Shown: one piece after another, positions 38,235 through 46,928 of the stretch
Numbering within the stretch: position 1 is the first letter of the stretch
Layout: the number at the start of each line of letters is the position of its first letter
Assembly (NCBI GenBank): GCA_024743275.1
Contig: JANSWW010000009.1
Location: forward strand, 124,001 to 188,000
DNA length: 64,000 nt
Source: Alphaproteobacteria bacterium
GTDB lineage: Bacteria; Pseudomonadota; Alphaproteobacteria; JANSWW01
Direction: 5' to 3'
Program-made: the position numbers and the translations under genes
Notes under the pieces: model-generated
What the model was told of the DNA's origin: nothing
Databases searched by the model: none
The model's input: the letters and a program-made list of their open reading frames with translations, nothing else

Positions 38235-38282
38235 GGGGACTGCTTGCCGGGGGGACTGCTCGCCGGGGGGACTGCTCGCCGG
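38235..38282. repeat. Three 16-base tandem repeats after the giant gene
   Basis: Unit ggggactgctcgccgg three times in a row; the first copy differs at one base. It lies in the gap between the convergent giant gene and the response regulator. Confidence 0.9.
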
Positions 38283-38297
38283 GGGCGGGCGTCCCAG

Positions 38298-38699
38298 TCA
38301 GGGCATCGGCGGGACGAAATGGAGAATGCGCTTCTTCAGATCGGCCGCCGAGACCGGTTTCACCAGATAGCCGTCGACATCGAGCTTCTTCGCCGCGATC
38401 ACCGTTTCCTGCTCGGCGTCGGCGGTCAGGAAGATCACCGGCGTGCGCGCCACCCCGGAACTCTTCATCGAGCGCAGGACGCCGAGGAATTTCAGGCCGT
38501 CCACCGGCTCCATATGGATGTCGCAGAAAATGATGTCGGGTTGGAAATTGACCGCCTTGTTGATGCCCTCCTTGCCCTCGGACGCCTCCTCGATGCGGCG
38601 GACCATCAGGCGCCCCAAGAGTTGGCGGATGATCGAGCGGGTATGGACCTCATCCTCGATGATCAAGACTTTCACTTTGCCCCAGTCCAGCGCCTGCAT
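38298..38699 (-). CDS. Single-domain response regulator (CheY-like)
   Basis: A 133-residue receiver domain without an output domain. Acidic pair in IIEDEVHTR, phosphoacceptor aspartate in DIIFCDIHMEPVDG, conserved Thr in PVIFLTADAE and Lys in YLVKPVSA are all present. It lies 59 bases downstream of the hybrid kinase gene on the same strand, so it probably forms a phosphorelay with it. It is convergent with the giant repeat protein. The ATG at 38699 follows a GGAGAC site. Confidence 0.9.
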   Translation of the reverse strand: MQALDWGKVKVLIIEDEVHTRSIIRQLLGRLMVRRIEEASEGKEGINKAVNFQPDIIFCDIHMEPVDGLKFLGVLRSMKSSGVARTPVIFLTADAEQETVIAAKKLDVDGYLVKPVSAADLKKRILHFVPPMP

Positions 38700-38758
38700 G
38701 TCTCCAGTTTCCCTTCCTCAGTCGCTTTCCGGGCCGCAGTCCCTTTAAGAAAGCGCGT

Positions 38759-41700
38759 TCATTCCGCCGCGGCTTTGGTCCGGCGGCTTTCGATATGCCC
38801 GGCGAACTCTTCCCGCGCCGTTCTAAGGCCGTCCGACAACATGGCGGCCATCTCCACATCGCCGGCGTCGACCATGTCCTGTAGGTCCGAGGCGATGTTG
38901 CCGAGCTGTACGGCGCCGACCGACTTCGACGCCCCTTTAAGGGCGTGAATCTCGTGCCGCGCGGCAGGGGAGTCGCCGGCGTCGGCGGCCGTGACGAAGC
39001 GCTCGACCATGGATTCCGCATCGGCGGCGAAATTGGCGGCGAAGGCCAGAGCATCGGCGTCCAACGCGCCGAAACTCTCGACGAGACGTTGCGGGTCGAA
39101 AATATCGAGGTTTTCGTCCATCTCCGACGCCGCCCCGGTGCCCGCGTCTTCCCCCTCGGTTAGGGACCCCTCGGTTAGGGGCACCCGCAGCGCATGGCCC
39201 TGGGGCAGGAACTCCTCCAGCGCCCGGCCGAGGGCGTGGCTATCGACCGGCTTGGTGAGATAGGCATCCATGCCCGCCGCCTCGCAGGCCTCCTGCGTGC
39301 CGCCCATGGCGTCGGCGGTCAGCGCGATCACCGGCAGCCGGCTTTCCGCTTCGGCGGGCTGAACCCGGACGGCCCGGGTCAGCTCGAACCCGTCCATCTC
39401 CGGCATGTTGAAGTCGCTCAGCAGCAGGCCGTGGCTGTCACGGTCGAGCATCTCCAGCGCTTCGCGTCCGTTGTTGGCGATCTCGCAGGCATAGCCGAGC
39501 CGGCCGAGCATCTGGCGGATGACGATCTGGTTGGTGGCGTTGTCCTCGGCGACCAGCACCATCGCGCGCGCGGCCCGGGCGGTGTCGGCGTCCGGTGCGG
39601 CGAACTGTAGGTCCGTGCGCTGATCCGCGGCCTCCGCTTCGGCGTCCTCCAGGCCCGTGGTGATCCGAAGGGCTCGCCGCAAATCCGTCTCCGACAAGGG
39701 ATAGGTAAGCTTCAGACCGGGGCGGGGGGAGAGATCGGCGGCCGCGAAACCGTCGCTTCGGCGTTGCACGGCGGCGAACAGATCCACATCGCCGGCTCGA
39801 CCCGAGAGCCCTTCGGTATCGGCGGGATCGGCCAGCAGCAAGGTCTTGCGCCCGGGCGTGGGGGCCGGTTCGGTCCCCGTTTCCAGTACCTTGGCACCGA
39901 GTGCGGCCAGTGTCTCCGACGCAGCGGCCGCGGCGGATTCCGGCAAGCCCGACAGGATCACATCGACGCTTTCGAACTCCGGCGGTTCTTGCGGCCGCTC
40001 CACCCCGGTCGGTTGCAGCGGGAGTTCGAACCAGAAGGTAGAGCCGTCGCCGAAAACGCTCTCCACACCGATCCGGCCGCCCATGAGCTCGGTCAGGCGG
40101 TGGCAGATGGAAAGCCCCAGGCCGGTGCCGCCGAATTTCCGGGAGGTCGATTGGTCGGCCTGTTGGAACGGTTTGAACAGTTTGGCCATTTGGTCTTCGG
40201 TCAGGCCGATGCCCGTATCCCGCACCGTGAACCGCACCCCGTTCTCGGCCGGGAGGACCCGGACCACGACCTCGCCCGCCTCGGTGAACTTGATGGCGTT
40301 GCCGGCGAGATTGAGCAGGATCTGGCGGATCCGGGTCGGATCGCCCAGCCGCGAGTCCGCCACGTCCGGGGCGACATGGACGGTGAGGCCGATGCTCTTC
40401 TCGTCGGATTTCGCGACGAGCAGCTCGCCGGTTCCGTAGACCGTGTCCCGCACCGAGAACGGGATCGACTCCACGTCGAGCTTTCCGGCCTCGATCTTCG
40501 AGAAATCCAGGATGTCGTTGATGATGGTCAGCAGGGATTGTGCGGAATCCAGGACGATACGGGTCATTTGCCGCTGTTCGGACGACATCTTGGTCAGCGA
40601 CAACAGCTCCGCCATCGACATCACGCCGTTCATCGGGGTGCGGATTTCATGGCTCATGGTCGCGAGGAAGGTGGATTTCGCCTTGGTGGCCGCCTCGGCG
40701 AGGTCCTTGGCCTCGACCAACTCGCCCTGCAGCCTCTTCCGCAACGCCACCTCGATTTGCAGTTTGGCGGCATAGGCGAAGATGGCGCCGAACAGGAAGA
40801 CGGCCATGCCCAACAGGACCACGTTGCGAATCAGGGTCTCTTCCGCGTCGGCGAGGATGAGATCCAGATCGCGGGCCATGAAGATGCTCATCGGCATGGT
40901 CTCGCCGCCGGCGAGATCCCGGCGGATCGCGAGATAGTCCTTGCCGTCGATCGGAATAACCGAGACGGCGTCGGAGGTGCCGAGCGACCGGGTCAGGCGG
41001 GATTCGAGGCTTGCCGGCTCCTGATAGGCCTGGAGCAGTAGGGCGACATCCGGGGATTGTTCCCCGTCGGTGCCGGCGAAGTCGGGGTGGCCGATCACCT
41101 TTTGGGCGAAATCCGTCGCGAAGATCAGGTCCCGTTGGGTCGAGATCTTGTCAAGGGTATCCAGTAGAATAGCCGAAAGCGATTGTAGCGACAGATCGAT
41201 CCCGGCGATCGCCCAGAGCTTGCCGTCGGGGGAGAAAAGCGGAATAGCGTAGGTCGCCCCCAACTCACCCGTGGAGGCAAAAGTGTAGGGGGCGGTCCAG
41301 ATCGGGCCCTGTTCCTCGGCCGCCGCCTTGTACCAGGGACGGGTCCTCGGGTCATAGGCGTTCGGCCTGTCGACCGCCGCGACCCAGGGGCCGCCCAGGA
41401 ACTCCCTCACCTCCCAGATGCCCTGATAGTCGGTCTCCGGCTTGTCGATGATCCGGCGGACCAGGGCGGTCTCCCGGTGCCGTTCGCCGACCAGCGGGAT
41501 CAGCTCGGCCGGGAGAATGTCCTGGATATGAATGAAACTCCCGTCGGGGAAGCCGAGATAGATGCCGTTGACCTGATCCAGTTGGCGGACGCTGCCGGTC
41601 GCGATCCCGTGGAAGATCGGGACCATCTCGTCGAAGGGAACGGCGTGGAGGGCGGCGTCCTTCATCGACCCGACCGTGCGCGTCGCCGGAACGAAAAGGC

Positions 41701-41863
41701 GGGTCAATTCGGCGACGAAGGTATCGCTCGCCGCCTGAAGGTCGCGTTCCGCGGTCGCCCGGAGGATCGCCTGTTGGGACGTGAAGACCCAATAGGAGGC
41801 CGCGCCGCCCAACCCGGCCATCAAGAGCAGAACCACCGATGTCAGGGTCCAACGGCGTGACAC
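38759..41863 (-). CDS. Hybrid sensor histidine kinase: Cache - HisKA - HATPase - REC - HPt
   Basis: 1034 residues in the inner membrane. TM1 is at about 7-27. A double-Cache periplasmic sensor at 35-330 is recognisable by WTAPYTFASTGELGATYAIPLF and WAIAGIDLSL. TM2 is at 345-367. A coiled stretch and HisKA follow, with the phosphoacceptor His near 404 in SHEIRTPMNG. The HATPase N, G1 and G2 boxes (NLAGNAIKF, DTGIGLT, GGTGLGLSI) come next, then a degenerate receiver-like region, a true receiver (acceptor Asp near 817 in LLLSDFNMPEMDG), and HPt with His near 973 in HEIHALKGAS. The start is GTG with GAAGGAAC upstream. The ligand is unknown. Confidence 0.93.
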   Translation of the reverse strand: MSRRWTLTSVVLLLMAGLGGAASYWVFTSQQAILRATAERDLQAASDTFVAELTRLFVPATRTVGSMKDAALHAVPFDEMVPIFHGIATGSVRQLDQVNGIYLGFPDGSFIHIQDILPAELIPLVGERHRETALVRRIIDKPETDYQGIWEVREFLGGPWVAAVDRPNAYDPRTRPWYKAAAEEQGPIWTAPYTFASTGELGATYAIPLFSPDGKLWAIAGIDLSLQSLSAILLDTLDKISTQRDLIFATDFAQKVIGHPDFAGTDGEQSPDVALLLQAYQEPASLESRLTRSLGTSDAVSVIPIDGKDYLAIRRDLAGGETMPMSIFMARDLDLILADAEETLIRNVVLLGMAVFLFGAIFAYAAKLQIEVALRKRLQGELVEAKDLAEAATKAKSTFLATMSHEIRTPMNGVMSMAELLSLTKMSSEQRQMTRIVLDSAQSLLTIINDILDFSKIEAGKLDVESIPFSVRDTVYGTGELLVAKSDEKSIGLTVHVAPDVADSRLGDPTRIRQILLNLAGNAIKFTEAGEVVVRVLPAENGVRFTVRDTGIGLTEDQMAKLFKPFQQADQSTSRKFGGTGLGLSICHRLTELMGGRIGVESVFGDGSTFWFELPLQPTGVERPQEPPEFESVDVILSGLPESAAAAASETLAALGAKVLETGTEPAPTPGRKTLLLADPADTEGLSGRAGDVDLFAAVQRRSDGFAAADLSPRPGLKLTYPLSETDLRRALRITTGLEDAEAEAADQRTDLQFAAPDADTARAARAMVLVAEDNATNQIVIRQMLGRLGYACEIANNGREALEMLDRDSHGLLLSDFNMPEMDGFELTRAVRVQPAEAESRLPVIALTADAMGGTQEACEAAGMDAYLTKPVDSHALGRALEEFLPQGHALRVPLTEGSLTEGEDAGTGAASEMDENLDIFDPQRLVESFGALDADALAFAANFAADAESMVERFVTAADAGDSPAARHEIHALKGASKSVGAVQLGNIASDLQDMVDAGDVEMAAMLSDGLRTAREEFAGHIESRRTKAAAE

Positions 41864-41975
41864 ATGATTGTTCCTTCTAAGAAACCCGAATTTAAACCAT
41901 AAATCGAAACTCGATCTCGTAATACACTTCTTTAAGCATATCGCCGAAATCGGCCCGGGTTAAATCAAATTATGA

Positions 41976-42947
41976 TTAAAAGTCGCCTATGGAACCCTCA
42001 CCCGGTTCGTCGCCGAATTTCCGGACATTGAGGCCGACCCCATGTTCGGCGCTGGTGCTCTGCAGGAGATTGGCCACCGCCGCGGCCGGACCCCGTTCCG
42101 CCGTCTTGCGCAGAACGGCCCACCAGGCGACCGAGATCCCCGTCGCGCCGAGCGGAACGGCGGCCAGGGTGCCTGCGGCCACCTCCGGCGAAACGGCCCA
42201 GCGGGAGAGGATCGATACGCCATATCCCGCCCTCAAGAGGTCGAGAATGGCCTCGGGCGATTCGAGATGGGAGACTCGCTGGGGCGCGATCCCGCCGGGT
42301 CGGAAGAACTGTTCCCATTCGAAGCCCGAGACCGGCCGGCTCGTATAGGTGATGTAGCGTTCCTCGGCGATTTCATGGGCCTCGACATAGGGCTTCGTCG
42401 CCAGCGGGTGGTCCGGCGCCATCACGGCGACCAGCGGATCGGCACCCAGTCTCAGCCAAAGCAGATCCGGGCTCGGTTCTTCCGGGCCGTAGACCACCAC
42501 GAGGTCGGCGGCGCCGTTGCGCAGCGTGCCCAGGGGATCGACCGCCGCCCGGGGCACCAGATCGATGTCGACCTCCGGGTGATGCCGGACCAGGATATCC
42601 AGAAAGGCCGGTAGCCAATGGAGCCGGCTATAGGGCGACTGGCCGAAGCGGACGACCTGTTTGCCGGCGCGGGCGCTCCCCATCACCCGTCGCTCGGCGC
42701 GGGCCAGGCTCTCCAGGGCCGGCCGCCCGGCGGCGATCAGGCTGCGCGCCGCGGGCGTTAGGAAAACGCGCCGGCCACGCCGTTCCGTGAGATCGAGACC
42801 GAGCCGCCGCTCCGCCTCCGCCAGCCGGTGGCTGGCCGCGGACTGGGTCAGTCCCAGCCGGTCGGCCGCGTCCCGGACGGTCCCGGTGTCCTCCAAAGCC
42901 AGCAGGAGCGCGTAGTGACGGTGATCGAGCAGCGGGAGATCGGTCAT
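41976..42947 (-). CDS. LysR-family transcriptional regulator
   Basis: A 323-residue regulator with N-terminal winged helix (RDAADRLGLTQSAASHRLAEAERRLG) and a LysR substrate-binding domain from about 95. The helix-turn-helix and the SHRL variant resemble the MetR-like branch. It is divergent from an EamA transporter with 74 bases between starts. An inverted repeat that looks like its operator sits three bases before its start codon, so autoregulation and control of the transporter are likely. The effector cannot be read from sequence. Confidence 0.92.
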   Translation of the reverse strand: MTDLPLLDHRHYALLLALEDTGTVRDAADRLGLTQSAASHRLAEAERRLGLDLTERRGRRVFLTPAARSLIAAGRPALESLARAERRVMGSARAGKQVVRFGQSPYSRLHWLPAFLDILVRHHPEVDIDLVPRAAVDPLGTLRNGAADLVVVYGPEEPSPDLLWLRLGADPLVAVMAPDHPLATKPYVEAHEIAEERYITYTSRPVSGFEWEQFFRPGGIAPQRVSHLESPEAILDLLRAGYGVSILSRWAVSPEVAAGTLAAVPLGATGISVAWWAVLRKTAERGPAAAVANLLQSTSAEHGVGLNVRKFGDEPGEGSIGDF

Positions 42948-42949
42948 AA

Positions 42950-42964
42950 ATGAATTCTATTCAT
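42950..42964. promoter_or_regulatory. Candidate LysR operator (inverted repeat)
   Basis: ATGAAT-TCT-ATTCAT, a 6-base perfect inverted repeat, directly before the LysR start codon. A further ATGAAT half-site occurs at about 42981 on the transporter side. Confidence 0.6.
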
Positions 42965-43021
42965 CCTTAGTCGGATTGCTATGAATTAGTTTCCTTGGAT
43001 GCAAGCCGCTACATCCTCTCC

Positions 43022-43990
43022 ATGACCACCGAGATCTTCGACCAGGCCCCGGCGATCGACCCCGCGGTGCGGGTGCCCCGCCGGCCACGCCTTCCGCGCC
43101 TCCCCCGCCTTCCCAACGCGCTGCTGCTGGCGGTGAGTATTCTCGGCTTCGCGCTGGTGCCGCTGTTCGCCCGGCCGCTGATGGAAAGCGGCATGAGTCC
43201 GGAAAGCGTGGCATTGATCCGCTTCCTGCCGGGTCTGGCCTTGGCCATTCCCGTCCTCCCGTCTCTGATCGGGGCGTCCGCGAAACGCTGGCCGGCCTTG
43301 GCGTTCTTCGCCACCGGCGCGGCCATGGGCGGATCCTGGGCGCTTTATCTCGACGCCCTGCGGACCGTGCCCGTCGCGATCGCCGGGACGGTCTACATGT
43401 CCTACCCGCTGTTCGTGATGCTGTTCGTCTGGATTTTCTACCGCCAGCCCCCGGTGGCCCGGGCGATGCTCGCCGGCGGGCTGGTCGTGCTGGGCGCGGC
43501 CCTTCTGATCGGCGCGTCGGGGACGATGGGCGATATCGGGACCGCCCTCGATCCGCTCTTGCTCCTCTGTCTGCCCGCTCCGATCGCGTTCGCGGCCATT
43601 GTCGTCCTGCTGGTGCGGGATCCGGGCGGTCTGACGGTGCTGGAGAAGTTCGGCTGCAGCATGGGCGGAACGGTGCTGGCCCTGCTGGCGCTGGCGGCGG
43701 CGGGCACGCCGGCGGCGGACCTGGCGGCCATCGGGGCGGCGTTTTCGCTCGACACTTTGTTCCTGATCCTCGGTCTGGCCCTCGCCACGGCCACCTTGCC
43801 GCAGATGCTCTACACGGTGGTCGCCCCGCGGATGCCGGACGCCCAGGTCGCGACCATCGGCGCCCTGGAACTGCCCTTCATGGTCGGGCTGGCCTGGTTG
43901 GCCTTCGGCGAGTCGCTGGGCCTTTGGGAGGCCGCCGCGATCGCCATCATCTTCGCCGCCATCGCCCTGGTCCCGTCGAAGCCGGCCTAA
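43022..43990 (+). CDS. DMT-family (EamA) transporter
   Basis: A 322-residue inner-membrane protein with about ten hydrophobic segments in two EamA repeats. Signatures include VSILGFALVPLFARPLMESG, the ALYLDALRTVPVAIAGTVYMSYPLFV helix pair and the EALPFM-like GALELPFMVGLAWLAFGE near the end. It exports or imports a small metabolite, possibly an amino acid. The ATG at 43022 is chosen over an in-frame TTG at 42995; neither has a strong ribosome site. Probably regulated by the divergent LysR protein. Confidence 0.88.
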   Translation: MTTEIFDQAPAIDPAVRVPRRPRLPRLPRLPNALLLAVSILGFALVPLFARPLMESGMSPESVALIRFLPGLALAIPVLPSLIGASAKRWPALAFFATGAAMGGSWALYLDALRTVPVAIAGTVYMSYPLFVMLFVWIFYRQPPVARAMLAGGLVVLGAALLIGASGTMGDIGTALDPLLLLCLPAPIAFAAIVVLLVRDPGGLTVLEKFGCSMGGTVLALLALAAAGTPAADLAAIGAAFSLDTLFLILGLALATATLPQMLYTVVAPRMPDAQVATIGALELPFMVGLAWLAFGESLGLWEAAAIAIIFAAIALVPSKPA

Positions 43991-44054
43991 AACGCAGCGT
44001 TGCTATTTTTGGTTGCGATGACCACAATTCGTCCGAGTTTTACATGAGGGGCGG

Positions 44055-44468
44055 ATGCAGAGGATCGATTTTTCGGTCGAGTTCGTGGTCGCGGGCCGGC
44101 CGGTGGTCGCCAAGAAGACGGGCAAACCGAGGGACGCGTGGCGAACCAAGGTTCAGAACGCGGCCCTTGCCGTTCTGGCTAATCCTGGTGCCCAATGCGA
44201 GGATCCGGTGACGGTGACCATTTACCATTTTCCGGAAACGAGTTTGGATGCGGATCTCGACAACATCGCGAAACTGCTGCTCGACGGGATGAATCAGACC
44301 GTCTACCAGGACGACAAGCAGGTCGAGCGGATTGTGATGCAGAAATTCGAGGAGCTGCAAGTGATCTCGGCGGATGACCTTTCCGATACCCTGCTGGATG
44401 CGGTGATTGGAGACGGCGACAGAACCTATATCCGGGTGGAGAACACGATCCCGAGGGAGTTTGGATGA
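44055..44468 (+). CDS. RusA-family Holliday-junction resolvase-like nuclease
   Basis: A 137-residue protein with the RusA fold. The catalytic core is intact: D67 and D69 in DADLDN, K73 in IAKLLLDGMN, and an acidic residue at D86/D87 in YQDDKQVERI, matching the D-x-D, Lys and Asp spacing of E. coli RusA (D70, D72, K76, D91). RusA proteins resolve four-way junctions and are typical of prophages and plasmids. Here no other phage gene is present; instead the stop codon overlaps the start of a PD-(D/E)XK/HEPN-like gene. GAGGGGCGG precedes the ATG. Confidence 0.85.
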   Translation: MQRIDFSVEFVVAGRPVVAKKTGKPRDAWRTKVQNAALAVLANPGAQCEDPVTVTIYHFPETSLDADLDNIAKLLLDGMNQTVYQDDKQVERIVMQKFEELQVISADDLSDTLLDAVIGDGDRTYIRVENTIPREFG

Positions 44469-45115
44469 GCCAGATCTCGGAAAAGCATATCATCGAGGGC
44501 CTTCTGCCCGAACTTGAGGCCGAAGGGTACGAAGTGTATGCCAATCCGCGCGGGCCGATCATTCCGCGTTTTCTGGGGGGCTATGTCCCGGACCTGATCG
44601 CGCTGCGGCCGGACGGAAATCTCATTTACGAGATCAAGATGCGGCAGTCGAAAGCCGCAGGTGAGACTATTACGCAGATCAAGAAGCTCGTCGACGCCGA
44701 GCCGAACTGGTCGCTGCGCGTGGTATATGCCAATCCGAAGGTGGTCCCCAAGACTTTGAAGAAGCCCTCGAGAAGCAATGTCGAGCATCAGTTGGAAGTT
44801 GTCAGGGCCCTGACCTCTGGGGGTAATGTAAACGCCGCCCTGCTCTTGGGCTGGGCAACGTTTGAAGCTGCCGCCCGGCATATCAGTCCCGACGACTTCG
44901 CAACGCCTCAGACCACCGACCGTTTGATCGGACGCTTGGCTAGCGAAGGGCATGTCATGCCTCAGGACGCCGAGACGATCAAGCGTATCGGGAGCATTCG
45001 CAATGCCGTCGCACATGGCGTGTTCGGTGAGGAGGTCCGGGTGGAAGATGTCGAAGAGCTTTGCCGTATCGTCTCATCGGTCTTGGACTCGGACGATATG
45101 ACGGCCGATGCCTGA
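44465..45115 (+). CDS. PD-(D/E)XK-like nuclease fused to a HEPN-like domain
   Basis: A 216-residue protein, coupled by ATGA overlap to the RusA-like gene. Residues 1-100 resemble a restriction-endonuclease fold: GYEVYANPRG, then VPDLIAL (D43), and the E-x-K of LIYEIKMR (E56, K58). Residues 105-210 are helical: LLLGWATFEAAARH, RLIGRLASEG and the RxxxxH motif RNAVAHG (R179, H184) typical of HEPN domains. This architecture recalls the REase_AHJR-type proteins linked to immunity. No characterised homologue is known to me. Its nucleic-acid target is unknown. Confidence 0.75.
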   Translation: MSQISEKHIIEGLLPELEAEGYEVYANPRGPIIPRFLGGYVPDLIALRPDGNLIYEIKMRQSKAAGETITQIKKLVDAEPNWSLRVVYANPKVVPKTLKKPSRSNVEHQLEVVRALTSGGNVNAALLLGWATFEAAARHISPDDFATPQTTDRLIGRLASEGHVMPQDAETIKRIGSIRNAVAHGVFGEEVRVEDVEELCRIVSSVLDSDDMTADA

Positions 45116-45325
45116 GAAACCCAATGGACGCTAGGAGGTGTGACCGCCAGCGTTCAGGGACGCGGAGGCTCGACGACCAAGCGGCGAAAGATCCGGTGGC
45201 GGTTCTTTACAACAGTTCGATCCACCTCACATAGCGGATGCGGGACGCGACGCCCCCCGGCAATTCGGGTGCGCCGCCTCAACCGCCATGTGGAGCAACG
45301 CACCGCTTCCTGATAGGATCGCCCT

Positions 45326-45976
45326 ATGATGCCGTTTCGTACTTTTCTTACGGGGTTCGCCGCTCTCGTCACCCTTTGGGTCACACCGGCGTTCGCCCAC
45401 CCCCATGCCTGGATCGACCTGGCGGTGGATGTCCGGTTCTCTGAAGACGGCAGGGTGGTTGGGCTGGCCCAGACCTGGATCTTCGACGAGCTCTACTCGG
45501 TCTATGCCACCGAGGGGTTGGACAGCGACGGCGACGGGGCGCTGAGTTCCGCCGAGTTGCGGCCGCTGCTCGAGAACAACATGCGCAATCTCGAGTTCTA
45601 CGACTGGTTCACCAAGATCCGCTATGACGGCGCCGACCAGGATTTCACGCTGTCGCCGGAGATGACCTCCCGCATGCGGGCCGACGGGCGCCTGGAAATG
45701 ATCTTCACGGTGGATCTGGCCGACGCGCTCGATCCCAAGGCGGGGCCGGTCGACTATGCGCTCTACGACCCGTCCTTCTACGTCGAGATGACCCATTTGA
45801 AAGCCCCTGACGCCATCGAGCTCGCGGGCGGCCCGGCCGGTTGTGGCTATGTGAAGGATACGCCCGAGCCCAATCCGCAATTGATCGCGGCGGCCCTGGC
45901 CCTCGGCCCGACCGAGACACCCGACGAGGATCTCGGCATCCACTTCGCCGAATGGGTCAGCGTGAGCTGCCCGTGA
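45326..45976 (+). CDS. DUF1007 periplasmic protein, nickel/cobalt export accessory
   Basis: A 216-residue protein with a Sec signal peptide ending PAFA before the metal-binding-like N-terminus HPHAWID, which is the hallmark of DUF1007. Acidic DSDGDGALSSAEL resembles an EF-hand loop. DUF1007 genes almost always sit beside NicO/RcnA-type transporters, as here. Two consecutive ATG codons at 45326 and 45329 could both start it. Its stop overlaps the start of the transporter gene (GTGA). About 210 bases without a gene lie upstream. Confidence 0.88.
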   Translation: MMPFRTFLTGFAALVTLWVTPAFAHPHAWIDLAVDVRFSEDGRVVGLAQTWIFDELYSVYATEGLDSDGDGALSSAELRPLLENNMRNLEFYDWFTKIRYDGADQDFTLSPEMTSRMRADGRLEMIFTVDLADALDPKAGPVDYALYDPSFYVEMTHLKAPDAIELAGGPAGCGYVKDTPEPNPQLIAAALALGPTETPDEDLGIHFAEWVSVSCP

Positions 45977-46920
45977 CCTCCCCTCTTGCCAGCACCGCGA
46001 GCGGCAGCGGCGGCGGCCCGGACTGGTTTTCGGACTGGTTTTCCGGTCTCATTACCTGGATCTATCAGCAGCAGCGCGCCGCCCATGACGTCATGGCCCA
46101 GGACCTCCAGGCCATCGCCGGCGGGGATTTATTGGCCGCCTCCGCAGGGCTGATCCTGGCGAGTTTCGCCTATGGTGTGCTGCATGCCGCCGGACCCGGC
46201 CACGGCAAGGCCGTGATCACCACCTATCTCACCACCCAGCCTGAAAAGCGGCGCCGGGGCGTGATCCTCAGCTTCGCCGCCGCCGCGGTCCAGGGGCTGA
46301 CCGCCATCCTGCTGGTCTACGGCCTCATTCATGTGGCCGGTTGGCTGCCGCGCGAGACCAAGTCCGCCGTCTTGTGGAGCGAACGGGCGGCCTTCGCCCT
46401 GGCGGCAGTGCTGGGCGGACTGCTTCTGATCCGTGGCGCGTGGGCGTTGGCAAAACGGTTCCGGCACAGCCACGCCGCCAAATCGGGCCACGGCCATTTC
46501 GATCACGGCCATTTCGATCACGAGCATTCCGAATGCTGTCACGCCCACGGGCCCACGGCGGAGCAGATCGACCGGGCCGGGTCGCCCTGGGCGGCGATCG
46601 GGATCGTGTTCGCGATCGGGCTTCGGCCCTGTACCGGGGCGGTGCTGGTTCTTGTCCTGGCCCAGGTTCTGGCCCTGTCCTGGGCGGGAATCCTGGCGGT
46701 CATGGCGATGTCCCTCGGTACCGCGTTCACCATCTCCGGGATCGCCCTCGTCTCGACAACGGTTCGGGGGTGGGTCGGTCGGCTGAGCCAGGCCGGAACC
46801 GGGGGCCGGCTCGCCTTTGCTGGCGATACGGTTAGCATGCTCGGCGGCGGGGTGCTCCTGGTCCTCGGCGGGGCGCTGCTGCAGCAATCCTTCGCCCCGG
46901 TCCATCCGCTCGGTCTTTAG
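45973..46920 (+). CDS. Nickel/cobalt efflux transporter, NicO/RcnA family
   Basis: A 315-residue inner-membrane protein with six or seven hydrophobic segments. The GTG at 45973 overlaps the DUF1007 stop; the frame runs upstream to 45841, but that part lies inside DUF1007. Family motifs: HAAGPGHGKAVITTYL near the first helix and the FAIGLRPCTGAVLVLVLA segment. The cytoplasmic loop is rich in His (HSHAAKSGHGHFDHGHFDH and onward), with a CC pair, and would bind Ni or Co. It exports divalent metal, with DUF1007 as periplasmic partner. Confidence 0.9.
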   Translation: MTSPLASTASGSGGGPDWFSDWFSGLITWIYQQQRAAHDVMAQDLQAIAGGDLLAASAGLILASFAYGVLHAAGPGHGKAVITTYLTTQPEKRRRGVILSFAAAAVQGLTAILLVYGLIHVAGWLPRETKSAVLWSERAAFALAAVLGGLLLIRGAWALAKRFRHSHAAKSGHGHFDHGHFDHEHSECCHAHGPTAEQIDRAGSPWAAIGIVFAIGLRPCTGAVLVLVLAQVLALSWAGILAVMAMSLGTAFTISGIALVSTTVRGWVGRLSQAGTGGRLAFAGDTVSMLGGGVLLVLGGALLQQSFAPVHPLGL

Positions 46921-46928
46921 GCGGGGTT

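Noticed and set aside
45116..45325. Possible cobalamin or NiCo riboswitch before the DUF1007/NicO pair
   Set aside because: I looked for the conserved cobalamin B12-box and NiCo core and saw neither; the gap gives no convincing structure by eye.
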